Notes under the pieces: model-generated | Databases searched by the model: none | What the model was told of the DNA's origin: nothing | Seen by the model: the letters and a program-made list of their open reading frames with translations, nothing else | In this document: positions 1-8,034 of the stretch, piece after piece | Numbering within the stretch: the stretch's first letter is position 1 | Layout: every line of letters starts with the position of its first letter | Assembly: GCF_900114285.1 (NCBI RefSeq) | Contig: NZ_FOSN01000012.1 | Location: 52,782 to 116,781 of the forward strand | DNA from: Methylocapsa palsarum | GTDB lineage: Bacteria; Pseudomonadota; Alphaproteobacteria; Rhizobiales; Beijerinckiaceae | Reading direction: 5' to 3' | DNA length: 64,000 bases | Position numbers and translations under genes: made by a program

Positions 1-854
1 TGATCGAACATTTGGCGCTGCCGAAGGACATCTCCGCGGTCGCGAACCCCAAAAGCTCGACCGGTCGCCTCGATGTGTTCACGCGCCTCATCACCGATCA
101 TAGCCAGGTGTTCGACAGGGTCGCCCGGGGCTATGAGGGCCCGCTGTACGCCGAGGTCTCTCCGCGCAGCTTCAGCGTCAGGGTGCGGAAAGGCGCGCGG
201 CTCAACCAGATCCGGTTCCGGCGCCTGAATTCGCAGCAGTTCGAACGGACCCATTTTGGCGCCGACGAAAAAGAACTGTTCCGGCGCCACAGCGAGACGC
301 CGCTTGTGGATCGCGAATTGACGCGGCAGGAGCTTTGCGACGGGCTGCCGGTCCATGTCGGCCTCAGCGCCGAGCCGATGGACGGCATCATCGGTTTCAG
401 GGCGCAAAAACACGCCGACATTCTCGACGTGGATCGGGTCGCGGAGTATCGCTGGGATGAATATTGGGATCCGATCCGGGCGCGCCCCGACCGCAGGCTG
501 ATCATCGACCCGGACGAATTCTATATTCTCGCTTCAAAGGAGCGGCTCCAGATTCCGCCCGATCTCGCCGCCGAAATGGTCCCGATCGACCCCGCCATGG
601 GCGAGTTCCGCGTCCATTACGCCGGATTTTTCGACCCCGGTTTCGGCGCCGGCCGCAATGGCCAGCCGAGCGCCCGCGCCGTCCTCGAAGTGCGCGGATA
701 CGAAGTGCCATTCTTTATCGAGGATGGCCAGGTCATCGGCCGTCTCGTCTACGAGAAAATGTCCGAGCCGCCGCAATCGCTCTATGGCGAAGGGGAGGGC
801 TCGAACTATCAGGGTCAGGGGTTGAAACTGTCGAAGCATTTCCGGATGGATTGA
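1..854 (+). CDS. dcd: 2'-deoxycytidine 5'-triphosphate deaminase, 3' part
   Basis: The gene enters from outside the window; the frame is open from base 3, so about 283 C-terminal codons are present and the first in-frame TTG at 12 is not the real start. The enzyme deaminates dCTP to dUTP in pyrimidine deoxynucleotide synthesis in the cytosol. The recognisable signature is ANPKSSTGRLDVFTRL about 10 residues in, followed by GPLYAEVSPRSFSVRVRKG, which matches the dCTP deaminase/dUTPase trimeric fold; the long C-terminal half fits the roughly 360-residue alphaproteobacterial form with two such folds. The family assignment rests on these motifs; the N-terminal half is not visible. Confidence 0.85.
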   Translation, partial: IEHLALPKDISAVANPKSSTGRLDVFTRLITDHSQVFDRVARGYEGPLYAEVSPRSFSVRVRKGARLNQIRFRRLNSQQFERTHFGADEKELFRRHSETPLVDRELTRQELCDGLPVHVGLSAEPMDGIIGFRAQKHADILDVDRVAEYRWDEYWDPIRARPDRRLIIDPDEFYILASKERLQIPPDLAAEMVPIDPAMGEFRVHYAGFFDPGFGAGRNGQPSARAVLEVRGYEVPFFIEDGQVIGRLVYEKMSEPPQSLYGEGEGSNYQGQGLKLSKHFRMD

Positions 855-953
855 ACGGGATTCGGATCGGGAAGGCCACAGGATCGCCGTGAACTTCGGC
901 GAGCGTTCGTCGGATCCTTCGAAGCTTTTCGTTGAGACAGGAGCGCAGCCGCA

Positions 954-1532
954 ATGTCCGAGCACTTCAACCGTGCGTCCCCCAGGGACGAGGCCGAGAC
1001 CTACAGCGGCTTTGCGCAAGCCCTGCACTGGCTCACCGCGCTGTTGATCTTCGCGATTCTTCCGGTCGCCTGGGTGATGACCGAAATGGCGAAGGACAAT
1101 CCCGAGCGCGGCTTCGCCTTCATGATCCATAAATCGCTCGGGGTCACCATTTTCGTCATCGTGGCGGCCCGCCTGTTGTGGCGCGCCATCAGTCCCGCGC
1201 CGCCGCTGCCGGGGCGTCTCGCCAAATGGGAGGCCAGAGGGGCGCGGATGACTCATGCCCTGCTTTATTTCGTCCTCCTTGTCATGCCGATCAGCGGCTA
1301 CGTCTTCTCGGCCGCAAGCAATCACGCCGTGAGCTTTTTCGGCCTGTTCACCCTGCCGCTCCTGCCGGAGAATAAACCGCTCGCCGAAGCGGCGGGAAAG
1401 ATGCATGAGGCGACCCAATGGGCGCTCTACGCCCTCGTCGCCTTGCATGTTCTGGCGACGTCCTGGCATGTCGGCGTGCGCCGGGACGGGGCGTTGCATC
1501 GCATGCTGCCAAAGCAGGTCAACGCCAAGTGA
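954..1532 (+). CDS. Cytochrome b561 family protein
   Basis: A 192-residue inner-membrane b-type cytochrome. Four hydrophobic segments are visible (about residues 27-45, 62-80, 98-118 and 145-165). Histidines that typically ligate two hemes are present: one in QALHWL near residue 24, one in IHKSLG near 60, and a pair around MHEATQW and VALHVLATSWH at the C-terminal end. Such proteins move electrons from quinol or other donors in the cytoplasmic membrane. It lies 100 bases after dcd, with a purine-rich stretch GACAGGAGC upstream of the ATG. The specific electron partner cannot be read from the sequence. Confidence 0.85.
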   Translation: MSEHFNRASPRDEAETYSGFAQALHWLTALLIFAILPVAWVMTEMAKDNPERGFAFMIHKSLGVTIFVIVAARLLWRAISPAPPLPGRLAKWEARGARMTHALLYFVLLVMPISGYVFSAASNHAVSFFGLFTLPLLPENKPLAEAAGKMHEATQWALYALVALHVLATSWHVGVRRDGALHRMLPKQVNAK

Positions 1533-1575
1533 AAACCGGGACTACCGCTTGCGCGCCTGCGACGGCTGACGCCCG

Positions 1576-1665
1576 ATGCACAATTCTTTTCTGGTGGGCG
1601 GCGGAGCGTCTGGCATGACCGGCGATACGGTTTTCATCGACGCAGGCCTGCACATCATGGGTTAG
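1576..1665 (+). pseudogene. C-terminal remnant of a FabI-like enoyl-ACP reductase
   Basis: A short open stretch reads FLVGGGASGMTGDTVF followed by IDAGLHIMG and a TAG stop. This resembles the C-terminus of FabI-type enoyl-ACP reductases (pattern FLxSDxxSGMTGDxxxxDxGxHxMG). A TGA at 1567-1569 closes the frame upstream, so only about 30 codons survive. From general knowledge, fabI genes often sit beside acetate kinase and phosphotransacetylase genes in alphaproteobacteria, and acetate kinase is 1.5 kb downstream here, which supports a decayed gene. The identification is by recall of the motif, not by alignment. Confidence 0.5.
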
Positions 1666-1699
1666 GCCCAGGCGATTTTAGGCAGGAAAGAGCCGGAGC

Positions 1700-2353
1700 A
1701 TGCAGAGAGCTATTTCCGCCGCGGAAGCGGCGGCGCTGATTCCCGACGGCGCAAGCGTCATGTTTGGCGGCTTCATGGGCGTCGGTTCGCCCGATCGCGT
1801 CTTCGATGCGATCGTCGCCCGTGGGGCCCGAGGATTGACGATCATCGGCAACGACACCGCGTTTCCGGGGGTCGGCGTCGGCAAGCTGATCGACGCTGGA
1901 TGCGTCGCCGCGGCGAAAGTCTCCCACATCGGCACCAATCCCGTGACCCAGAAAAAAATGATCGCCGGGGAAATCGCGGTCGAACTGATCCCACAGGGCA
2001 CCCTGGCCGAGCGGATCAGGGCGGGCGGGAGCGGCCTTGGCGGCGTCCTCACCCCGACGGGCGTCGGCACCGTTGTCGAAAAAGGCAAAAGGCTCATCGA
2101 GGTCGACGGCCGCGACTATCTGCTGGAACTGCCGCTGCTCGCCGATTTCGCACTGCTGCGCGCGCACGAAGCCGACTACAATTGCAATCTGACCTACCGG
2201 CTGACCGCGACGAATTTCAATCCCCTGATGGCGTTTGCGGGCGCCTGCGTGATCGCCGAACCCGACGAGATCGTGCCGGTGGGGGTCATACCGCCGGACG
2301 GCGTGCGCACGCCGGGCATTCTCGTGCATCACCTTATCGAAAGGCCGCGCTGA
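1700..2353 (+). CDS. 3-oxoacid/acetate CoA-transferase, subunit A
   Basis: Alpha subunit (217 residues) of a two-subunit family I CoA-transferase that moves CoA between short-chain acyl-CoA and an acceptor such as acetoacetate or acetate. Family features seen are the N-terminal [21 protein letters not shown], a glycine-rich [16 protein letters not shown] loop around residue 110-130 and [16 protein letters not shown] near 165-180. It overlaps the next gene by one base (TGATG), so the two are translationally coupled and form the heteromer. The substrate (AtoD/ScoA/CtfA type) cannot be fixed from the sequence. Confidence 0.9.
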   Translation: MQRAISAAEAAALIPDGASVMFGGFMGVGSPDRVFDAIVARGARGLTIIGNDTAFPGVGVGKLIDAGCVAAAKVSHIGTNPVTQKKMIAGEIAVELIPQGTLAERIRAGGSGLGGVLTPTGVGTVVEKGKRLIEVDGRDYLLELPLLADFALLRAHEADYNCNLTYRLTATNFNPLMAFAGACVIAEPDEIVPVGVIPPDGVRTPGILVHHLIERPR

Positions 2354-3027
2354 TGGATTCCAAGGAACTCATCGCCCGCCGGGTCGCGCTGGAATTGCGG
2401 GACCGGACGCTGGTCAATCTCGGCATCGGGCTGCCGACCCTCGTCGCGCGCTACGTGCCTCAGGGAATTTCGGTCGCCTTTCAAAGCGAGAACGGCATTA
2501 TCGGATTTGGCGCGCCGCCGCCGACGGGAATGGAAGATCCGCATCTGACGGACGCCGGCGGCGGATTCATCTCGGCGCTTCCCGGCGCGGCGAGCTTCGA
2601 CAGCGGCGTGAGCTTCGCGCTGATCCGGGGCGGCCATCTCGACATGACCGTCCTCGGCGGTCTTCAGGTTGACGTGGCGGGTCATCTCGCCAACTGGATG
2701 GTGCCGGGCAAACTGGTGCCGGGTATGGGCGGCGCGATGGATCTCGTCGTCGGAGCCAAACGCGTCATCGTCGCCATGCAGCACGCCGCGAAAGGTCAGG
2801 CGAAAATCGTCGCGAGCCTTAGCCTGCCCGCGACCTCGACGCGCAGGGTCAGCCTGATCGTCACGGAACTGGCGGTGATCGAGCCGACCGAAGAGGGATT
2901 GCTCCTGCGCGAGCGCGCGCCCGGCGTCAGCGTCGATGAGATCATCGCCCAAACCGGCGCAAAGCTGCTGATCATCGGCGACGTGCCGGAAATGCCGATC
3001 GTCGTCGCCGAACGGGACGTGGCCTGA
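2353..3027 (+). CDS. 3-oxoacid/acetate CoA-transferase, subunit B
   Basis: Beta subunit, 224 residues, starting at the ATG embedded in the stop of subunit A. The stretch FQSENGIIGFG near residue 45 contains the family's active-site glutamate (SENG) that forms the glutamyl-CoA thioester, and LVNLGIGLPTLV precedes it as expected. GGHLDMTVLGGLQVD lies near residue 105. The frame is open much further upstream on paper, but that part only shadows subunit A; the overlap geometry and motif start decide for 2353. With subunit A it would activate acetate or acetoacetate; acetate kinase downstream suggests an acetate/ketone-body locus. Confidence 0.9.
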   Translation: MDSKELIARRVALELRDRTLVNLGIGLPTLVARYVPQGISVAFQSENGIIGFGAPPPTGMEDPHLTDAGGGFISALPGAASFDSGVSFALIRGGHLDMTVLGGLQVDVAGHLANWMVPGKLVPGMGGAMDLVVGAKRVIVAMQHAAKGQAKIVASLSLPATSTRRVSLIVTELAVIEPTEEGLLLRERAPGVSVDEIIAQTGAKLLIIGDVPEMPIVVAERDVA

Positions 3028-3132
3028 CGAGCGCTCGCGATTGTTTTCCTGCGCGCTCGCCGTGCTGTACGCTTATTGGCTCGCCGCCGGAAACAGCGCG
3101 GTCGCGCCTGAAACTCTGAAAGAAGCCGCTGA

Positions 3133-4338
3133 ATGAGCCGTCACGTCGTCACCCTTAACGCGGGCTCGTCCTCGATCAAGTTTGCTCTTTTCGAGTTGAA
3201 TGGCGGTGAACCCGTGGCGCTCGCGATCGGCCTGGTCGAGATGCTCGCGGACACGCGGCGCCTCAAGGTAAGCAATGGCGCCGGGGCAACGATCCACGAG
3301 GACGCGTGGCGGGATGTAGCGGACGCCTCCTTTCACACCGACGCGCTGCGCCGTATCCTGGCGTGGCGGAGCGGCGCTTTCCCCACGGCCAACGTCGTCG
3401 CCGCCGGGCACCGCGTTGTCCATGGAGGGGTTCGCTACGATGCGCCCGTCCTCGTCACCGACGAGGTTCTACGTGAACTCGAAGCCTTGATCCCGCTCGC
3501 GCCGTTGCATCAGCCTCATAACATCGCCGGGATTCTGGCGGCGCGGGAAGCCTGGCCGCATGTGCGGCAGGTGGCGTGTTTCGACACCGCGTTCCATCGC
3601 GCCCACCCTTTCGTCAACGATGTGTTCGCGCTGCCCCGGAAGTTCTATGACGAGGGCGTGCGCCGCTACGGCTTCCATGGCCTTTCCTATCAATACGTCA
3701 TCGAGAAGCTGCGGACGATTGCGCCGCTTTATGCGGCCGGGCGGGTCGTCGTCGCTCACCTCGGCAATGGAGCCTCGATGTGCGCTATTCGCGACGGCCA
3801 TTCCATCGGGAGCTCGATGGGGTTCACGGCGCTGGACGGGCTGCCGATGGGCACCCGTTGTGGCCAGCTGGATCCCGGCGTCGTGCTTTATCTCATGCAG
3901 GAAAAAAAACTGAGCGCCGAAGCCATCGCGGATCTGCTCTATCGTGAATCCGGGCTGAAGGGCCTTTCGGGCCTGTCGCATGACATGCGCGTGCTGGAGG
4001 CGTCGGACACGACAGAGGCGCGTCAGGCGATCGAGTATTTCGTGTTCCGCATCCGGCGCGAACTGGGCGGGCTCGCCGCGGTGCTGGAAGGGATCGACGC
4101 GGTGGTGTTCTGCGGCGGGATCGGGGAGCATGCCTGGCGGGTGCGGGAAGGCGTTCTGGAAGGGATGGAGTGGATCGGCGTCGAGCTCGACCGCAGCGCC
4201 AATCTGGAAAGCAGGCAGGTCATTTCGTCGGAGCGCTCGCGGGTGAGGGTGTTCGTCATTCCCACCAACGAGGAAGCGATGATCGCCCGCCAGACGACCG
4301 ACGTGCTGGACCGCGAATCAGCGGCGGCGGCAGCCTGA
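3133..4338 (+). CDS. ackA: Acetate kinase
   Basis: 401 residues, the usual length. It interconverts acetate and acetyl phosphate with ATP. The start VVTLNAGSSSIKFALF carries the conserved phosphate-binding NAGSSSIKF; FDTAFH, RRYGFHGLSYQYV and VAHLGNGASMCAI follow in order, and GLMGTRCGQLDPGV-type and FCGGIGEHA motifs are present (here GLPMGTRCGQLDP and FCGGIGEHAW). The usual partner phosphotransacetylase is not in the neighbourhood; upstream are CoA-transferase genes and a fabI-like remnant. A hairpin-rich stretch follows the stop. Confidence 0.95.
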   Translation: MSRHVVTLNAGSSSIKFALFELNGGEPVALAIGLVEMLADTRRLKVSNGAGATIHEDAWRDVADASFHTDALRRILAWRSGAFPTANVVAAGHRVVHGGVRYDAPVLVTDEVLRELEALIPLAPLHQPHNIAGILAAREAWPHVRQVACFDTAFHRAHPFVNDVFALPRKFYDEGVRRYGFHGLSYQYVIEKLRTIAPLYAAGRVVVAHLGNGASMCAIRDGHSIGSSMGFTALDGLPMGTRCGQLDPGVVLYLMQEKKLSAEAIADLLYRESGLKGLSGLSHDMRVLEASDTTEARQAIEYFVFRIRRELGGLAAVLEGIDAVVFCGGIGEHAWRVREGVLEGMEWIGVELDRSANLESRQVISSERSRVRVFVIPTNEEAMIARQTTDVLDRESAAAAA

Positions 4339-4405
4339 GCGTCGCGGCGGCTTTCGCGCGGGGGCGCTCCGCCCGGAGTGAATCCATTTCGGCGCCAGCG
4401 CGCCT

Positions 4406-4448
4406 TTGGCAAGTCTGCGCCAGCGCGCTGGGGGCAAGGTCTTGCCAA
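4406..4448 (+). terminator. Hairpin-rich stretch after ackA
   Basis: TTGGCAAG (4406-4413) pairs with CTTGCCAA (4441-4448), and between them CCAGCGCGCTGG (4420-4431) is a perfect palindrome, so a large stem or cruciform can form 70 bases after the ackA stop. There is no following T-run, so it is only a possible factor-independent terminator or a processing structure. Confidence 0.3.
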
Positions 4449-4478
4449 GAGGTCGCCTTGGCGCCATTTCTATTGCGC

Positions 4479-4760
4479 ATGATTGATCGAAACGAACATA
4501 GACTGATCGAGGCGCTCAAAAAAGTCGACGCGCATGGCGACATTGCGCCGGCTTCGGTCCACGATCCCATGGTGATGGTGCTTCGTCAGAAAGCTATTCA
4601 GGCTCACCTGATGCAGTGGGACGATAGCCGCGGTCATTACGTCCTGACCGGGACGGGACGCCGGCGGGCCTATGCGAGGAATTGCGCGCCTGGATCGGTC
4701 CTGCGGTTCAGAATGCGCGATGACGCGGACGGCCAATCCCCCCAACGCAAAACCGATTGA
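4479..4760 (+). CDS. Small winged-helix-like hypothetical protein
   Basis: 93 residues from an ATG at 4479. No known product is recognised. A helix-rich N-terminus (HRLIEALKKVDAHGD) is followed by VLRQKAIQAHLMQWDDSRGHYVLTGTGRRR, which has the layout of a recognition helix followed by a two-strand wing as in small winged-helix proteins; this is inference. The tail is basic and polar. The frame stays open upstream to 4170 but that part lies inside ackA. It stands alone 140 bases after ackA and may be a small DNA-binding protein. Confidence 0.5.
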   Translation: MIDRNEHRLIEALKKVDAHGDIAPASVHDPMVMVLRQKAIQAHLMQWDDSRGHYVLTGTGRRRAYARNCAPGSVLRFRMRDDADGQSPQRKTD

Positions 4761-5195
4761 GCGCGCCAGACGCATCTCAAGCGCCGCCGCCGCTCTCCCT
4801 GCGTCCTGACGTTCGGAGCCTTATCTCCGACGATTTCATTCGCCAATATGTAGCAGCGCCGCGAGCAGAATCCGTTGAGAATTCGCGCCGCAAGTAGGGC
4901 GAGAGGGGCGCTGAAAGAGACTATGCGCCGGTAGAGCCTTGGGCGAGGATCTCGGTTGCTCCGCGTCAGGTTGAGTTTGCGCCTGCGATAACAAACGGCG
5001 AAGCGCTCTCTGGATTCTCCAATCAAAGTATGCCACTAACAACGCCCCCGGGTTAACAGCAAAGGCGATCTCTTGCCGCGGCTGCAACCCAAGCAGTAGA
5101 GAAACCAAAAGCGTTCTTAAAATTCTATTGGAAAGAAAACGCTTTCATCGTTCCCTTATTGGCTTCCATATCCTCTTATTGCAAGCAAAGGCGTC
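4761..5195 (+). other. Intergenic region, no supported gene
   Basis: About 435 bases between two small genes. Base composition falls towards the end (5110-5190), with TTCTTAAAATTCTATTGGAAAG-like AT-rich sequence just before the next gene, which probably holds its promoter. Open frames here on either strand have no recognisable content. Confidence 0.4.
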
Positions 5196-5624
5196 ATGAA
5201 CACATCACTTGAACGTATCCGTGCGAAGATTGCTGAACTGACTGCCCAGGCCGCGAATCTTCGCATCGCCGAGCGTGAACTCCTTGCCCTCGACCAGGGA
5301 CCGGCGCGAGCGGCGAAGCCCGTCCTGGGACGTCCGCCAAAGGCGACGTCGAAGGCAAGATCAGCGCCGGGAAGAAAGGCCGTGAGGGCCAGTTCAGCGC
5401 CGACGGGACAGCCGGAAGCGCGCCAGAGCATCGCTTCGGCGATTACCGACGTTCTTGGCCTCCACGGCGCCCTCCCGGCGGCGCGGATCGCGGAGGAGCT
5501 CAAGGCGTCCGGTCGCGACATCACCAACCGGACAGTGTCTTTTTCGCTTCAAGGGTTGAAAAAGCGGCGGCTCGTCAAGAGCGCCAATGGCGAATGGTCA
5601 GTGCTGAAGGCCCGCGCCAAGTAA
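5196..5624 (+). CDS. Coiled-coil, AT-hook-like and winged-helix-like protein
   Basis: 142 residues, not recognised as a named family. Residues 1-35 (SLERIRAKIAELTAQAANLR) look like a short coiled coil. Residues 45-75 are rich in Lys, Arg, Ala and Pro and contain GRPPK, an AT-hook-like core. Residues 78-138 (SIASAITDVLGLHG, then RIAEELKASGRDI, then LKKRRLVKSANGEWSV) look like a winged helix. Together they suggest a nucleoid or regulatory DNA-binding protein; the function is inferred from layout only. It is monocistronic, behind an AT-rich upstream region. Confidence 0.65.
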   Translation: MNTSLERIRAKIAELTAQAANLRIAERELLALDQGPARAAKPVLGRPPKATSKARSAPGRKAVRASSAPTGQPEARQSIASAITDVLGLHGALPAARIAEELKASGRDITNRTVSFSLQGLKKRRLVKSANGEWSVLKARAK

Positions 5625-5709
5625 GTCCCGAAGGAACCTGGGCGGCCGGCGCAAGGCCGGCGCGCGATCCCGAGAACGACGACCGGGCCGGGGAGGCTCC
5701 GGAGCTGCG

Positions 5710-6357
5710 ATGAAGCTTTATTCGGAAGATAGCTCTCCGTTCTCCGCGCCGGTGCGAATCGCGATCTATGCGAAAGGTTTGAACATCGAGATCGAGCCGC
5801 CGCCGGGAGGCTTGCTGTCTGCGCAATTTCACGCGATCAACGCGGTCGGGACGATCCCATGCCTGATCCTTGAAGACGGAACGCCGTTGCCTGAATCGGC
5901 GGCGATCCTCGAATATCTTGAAGATAAATTTCCCGATCCGCCATTGCGGCCGGCGGGCCCGGAAGCCAAGGCTCTCGTCCGCCTGCTTCAACGCATCGGC
6001 GAACTCCACATCATGACGCCGCTGGTCGAGCTTTTCCGGCAGGCCGATCCCTCAAACCGCGATGCGAGCGCGGCGATCTGGCTGACGCGCCTCGTGCGTG
6101 GGTTGTCGTCGTTGCAGATCTATGTCGGCGAGGACAATTTCGCCGTGGGCCCTTCGCTGACTCTCGCGGATTGCGCGCTGACGCCCGCGTTGTTCATGCT
6201 GCCGAAAATCACCGCCGCCTATGGCAAGCCGGCGTTGCTCGAAGCCTATCCGCCGATCGGCCGCTATATTGCGAGCAGTGGTAGGCATCCGGCCATCGTT
6301 CGAGTCCTTGGCCAAATGGCGCCTGCATGGAGCCGGACAGTGACCGCGGCGGGCTGA
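5710..6357 (+). CDS. Glutathione S-transferase family protein
   Basis: 215 residues, standard length. The N-terminal thioredoxin-like domain (MKLYSEDSSPFSAPVRIAIYAKGL) has Ser residues where the glutathione-activating residue lies, and GTIPCLILEDGTPLPESAAILEYLE carries the cis-proline and the ESAAI glutathione-binding motif. The C-terminal helical domain contains FAVGPSLTLADCALTP, the conserved N-capping box. It conjugates or reduces small electrophiles in the cytosol; the substrate is unknown. Confidence 0.9.
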   Translation: MKLYSEDSSPFSAPVRIAIYAKGLNIEIEPPPGGLLSAQFHAINAVGTIPCLILEDGTPLPESAAILEYLEDKFPDPPLRPAGPEAKALVRLLQRIGELHIMTPLVELFRQADPSNRDASAAIWLTRLVRGLSSLQIYVGEDNFAVGPSLTLADCALTPALFMLPKITAAYGKPALLEAYPPIGRYIASSGRHPAIVRVLGQMAPAWSRTVTAAG

Positions 6358-6515
6358 AACACGATGAATTCAGCGCCCGATTTCCCTTGCCGGCCCCGCG
6401 AATTCATCTGGTCCGGGTTCAATGTGAATGGGGAAAGGCGCTGTGGGAGGCCTTTGCTTGTTTCAAATGTCTGGCCTTGGAGTGCAATTCGCGACGTTCT
6501 GATCGGGAGGGAATA

Positions 6516-7340
6516 ATGCGGTGTCTGTTTGTCGCCGACCTGCATTATTCGCTGCCCCAATTCGACTGGCTGCTGCGATCGGCCCCCGGGTATGACCTCG
6601 TCGTCCTCGCGGGCGACGCGCTGGATGTCAGTTCGATCGTCGACTTCCGGGCGCAAACGCTCGTGGTGCGCAAATACCTGCAACGCGTCGCCAGTGTGAC
6701 CCGGCTCTTCGTGTGTTCCGGCAATCACGATCTCGACAGCCGCGACGCGAGCGGTGAGAAGGTCGCCCGCTGGATGGAGGATGTGAGGGCGCTGGAAATC
6801 GCGGGCGACGGCGACAGTCCGATCATCGAAGACGCCCTGTTCACGATTTGCCCTTGGTGGGACGGGCCGATGGTCCGCGAACGTCTGATCGCGCAGATCG
6901 CAGCGGACGCGATGCGCCGTCAGGGCTTGCGCTGGGTCTGGATCCACCATGCGCCACCGCGCAACTCGCCGACGAGCTGGTCCGGCGCGCGGACTCTGGG
7001 CGACGCGGACCTCGAACAATGGATCAGTCAATACCAGCCGGATATTGTCGTCTGCGGCCATATCCACCAATCGCCCTTTGTGAAAGGGGGATCCTGGGTC
7101 GACAGGATCGGCGTGACCTGGATCTTCAACGCCGGCCACCAGTTCGGCGCGCCTCCGGCCTATATCGCGCTTGAAACCCGCGTCGGGGAAGCGGTCTGGA
7201 TCTCCGCCATGGGCATGCAGACCGTGCGGCTCGATGCGCCGTTGCTGCGTCCGATTTCGCCCGCGGCCGCATTCCCCGAATGGCTTGAGGCGGGTGCTGC
7301 CCCGTCCCCTCTGGACAGGAGTGCGGACATCGCTTCGTAA
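6516..7340 (+). CDS. Calcineurin-like metallophosphoesterase
   Basis: 274 residues from an ATG preceded by GGGAGGGAATA, a good ribosome binding site; an upstream in-frame ATG at 6327 lies within the GST gene and is not preferred. The dimetal phosphoesterase motifs occur in order: ADLHY at the N-terminus, GDALD near residue 30, SGNHDLD near 70, HHAPP near 148 and GHIHQSP near 184. It hydrolyses a phosphomono- or diester; the substrate is unknown. It lies alone between GST and a minus-strand gene. Confidence 0.85.
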   Translation: MRCLFVADLHYSLPQFDWLLRSAPGYDLVVLAGDALDVSSIVDFRAQTLVVRKYLQRVASVTRLFVCSGNHDLDSRDASGEKVARWMEDVRALEIAGDGDSPIIEDALFTICPWWDGPMVRERLIAQIAADAMRRQGLRWVWIHHAPPRNSPTSWSGARTLGDADLEQWISQYQPDIVVCGHIHQSPFVKGGSWVDRIGVTWIFNAGHQFGAPPAYIALETRVGEAVWISAMGMQTVRLDAPLLRPISPAAAFPEWLEAGAAPSPLDRSADIAS

Positions 7341-7352
7341 CGAAGCGATGTT

Positions 7353-7835
7353 TCAGGGGCAGCCAGGATCGCGATCCGATCCGGGACGGAAATCCTTGTC
7401 CTGCTGGTGCATCAGCGTTTCCAGAACCTCGCCCACCATCTCCAGATGATCGCCGGAACCCGCGAATTGGCGTTTCAGATCGACGAGATAGGTCGTCGCG
7501 GCGTTGAGACGGTTGGCGAGGAGGCGCGCCACGAGCCAGGCCATTTCGGGTTTGGCGCTGAAAAAAGCCCGGGCGTCCGGAATCGCGTGAACCTTCACAT
7601 CTCCGAGCGCGCGGGCCGTGGCTGTATGAGGCGCGCCGAGAAGCACCGACATTTCGCCGATGAGCGAGCCCGGTTCATCGAGCACCGTGACCTGCGCGTC
7701 ATTGCGGAGAATTTCGATCTGGCCTTCCGTGAGCACATAGACCCGTCCGGTGATCTTCCCTTCTTCCAGGAGGACGGTTCCGGCGGGGAGGTTTTGCAGC
7801 GGAAAGGAGCCGCAATGAGCGAGAATGGCGCGCAT
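7353..7835 (-). CDS. Cyclic nucleotide-binding domain protein
   Basis: 160 residues. The domain covers about residues 12-115: LPAGTVLLEEGKITGRVYVL, then GQIEILRNDAQVTVLDEPGS, then LIGEMSVLLGAPHTATARAL, matching the CRP-type beta-roll with its phosphate-binding cassette (GEMSVLLGAPHTATARA, where the usual Arg is followed by TA). No DNA-binding helix-turn-helix follows; the C-terminus is a helical LANRLNAATTYLVDLKRQF. So it is a stand-alone sensor or a partner of another protein. The start at 7835 is chosen because the fold begins there; no strong ribosome site is visible. Confidence 0.75.
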   Translation of the reverse strand: MRAILAHCGSFPLQNLPAGTVLLEEGKITGRVYVLTEGQIEILRNDAQVTVLDEPGSLIGEMSVLLGAPHTATARALGDVKVHAIPDARAFFSAKPEMAWLVARLLANRLNAATTYLVDLKRQFAGSGDHLEMVGEVLETLMHQQDKDFRPGSDRDPGCP

Positions 7836-8034
7836 CGGAGAATCTCGAACCTTTCCCGCAAAAACTCCGCCGCCGCGGCGAGCAGGGCGAAGCAGGGGCG
7901 CCTCATCGGCTTTTTGCCGTTCGCCGCCGGCAGCGCTGGAGACGCGAATCCGGCAGATATGAATCCTTCGGCATGTTAGACGCTGGAATGGGTCCCGGCC
8001 AGCGGCAAAGCGCGTTCGTTCCTGTCTCCGGGTT

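Noticed and set aside
4836..5108. Minus-strand frame in the gap before the AT-hook-like gene
   Set aside because: No ribosome site and no recognisable content.
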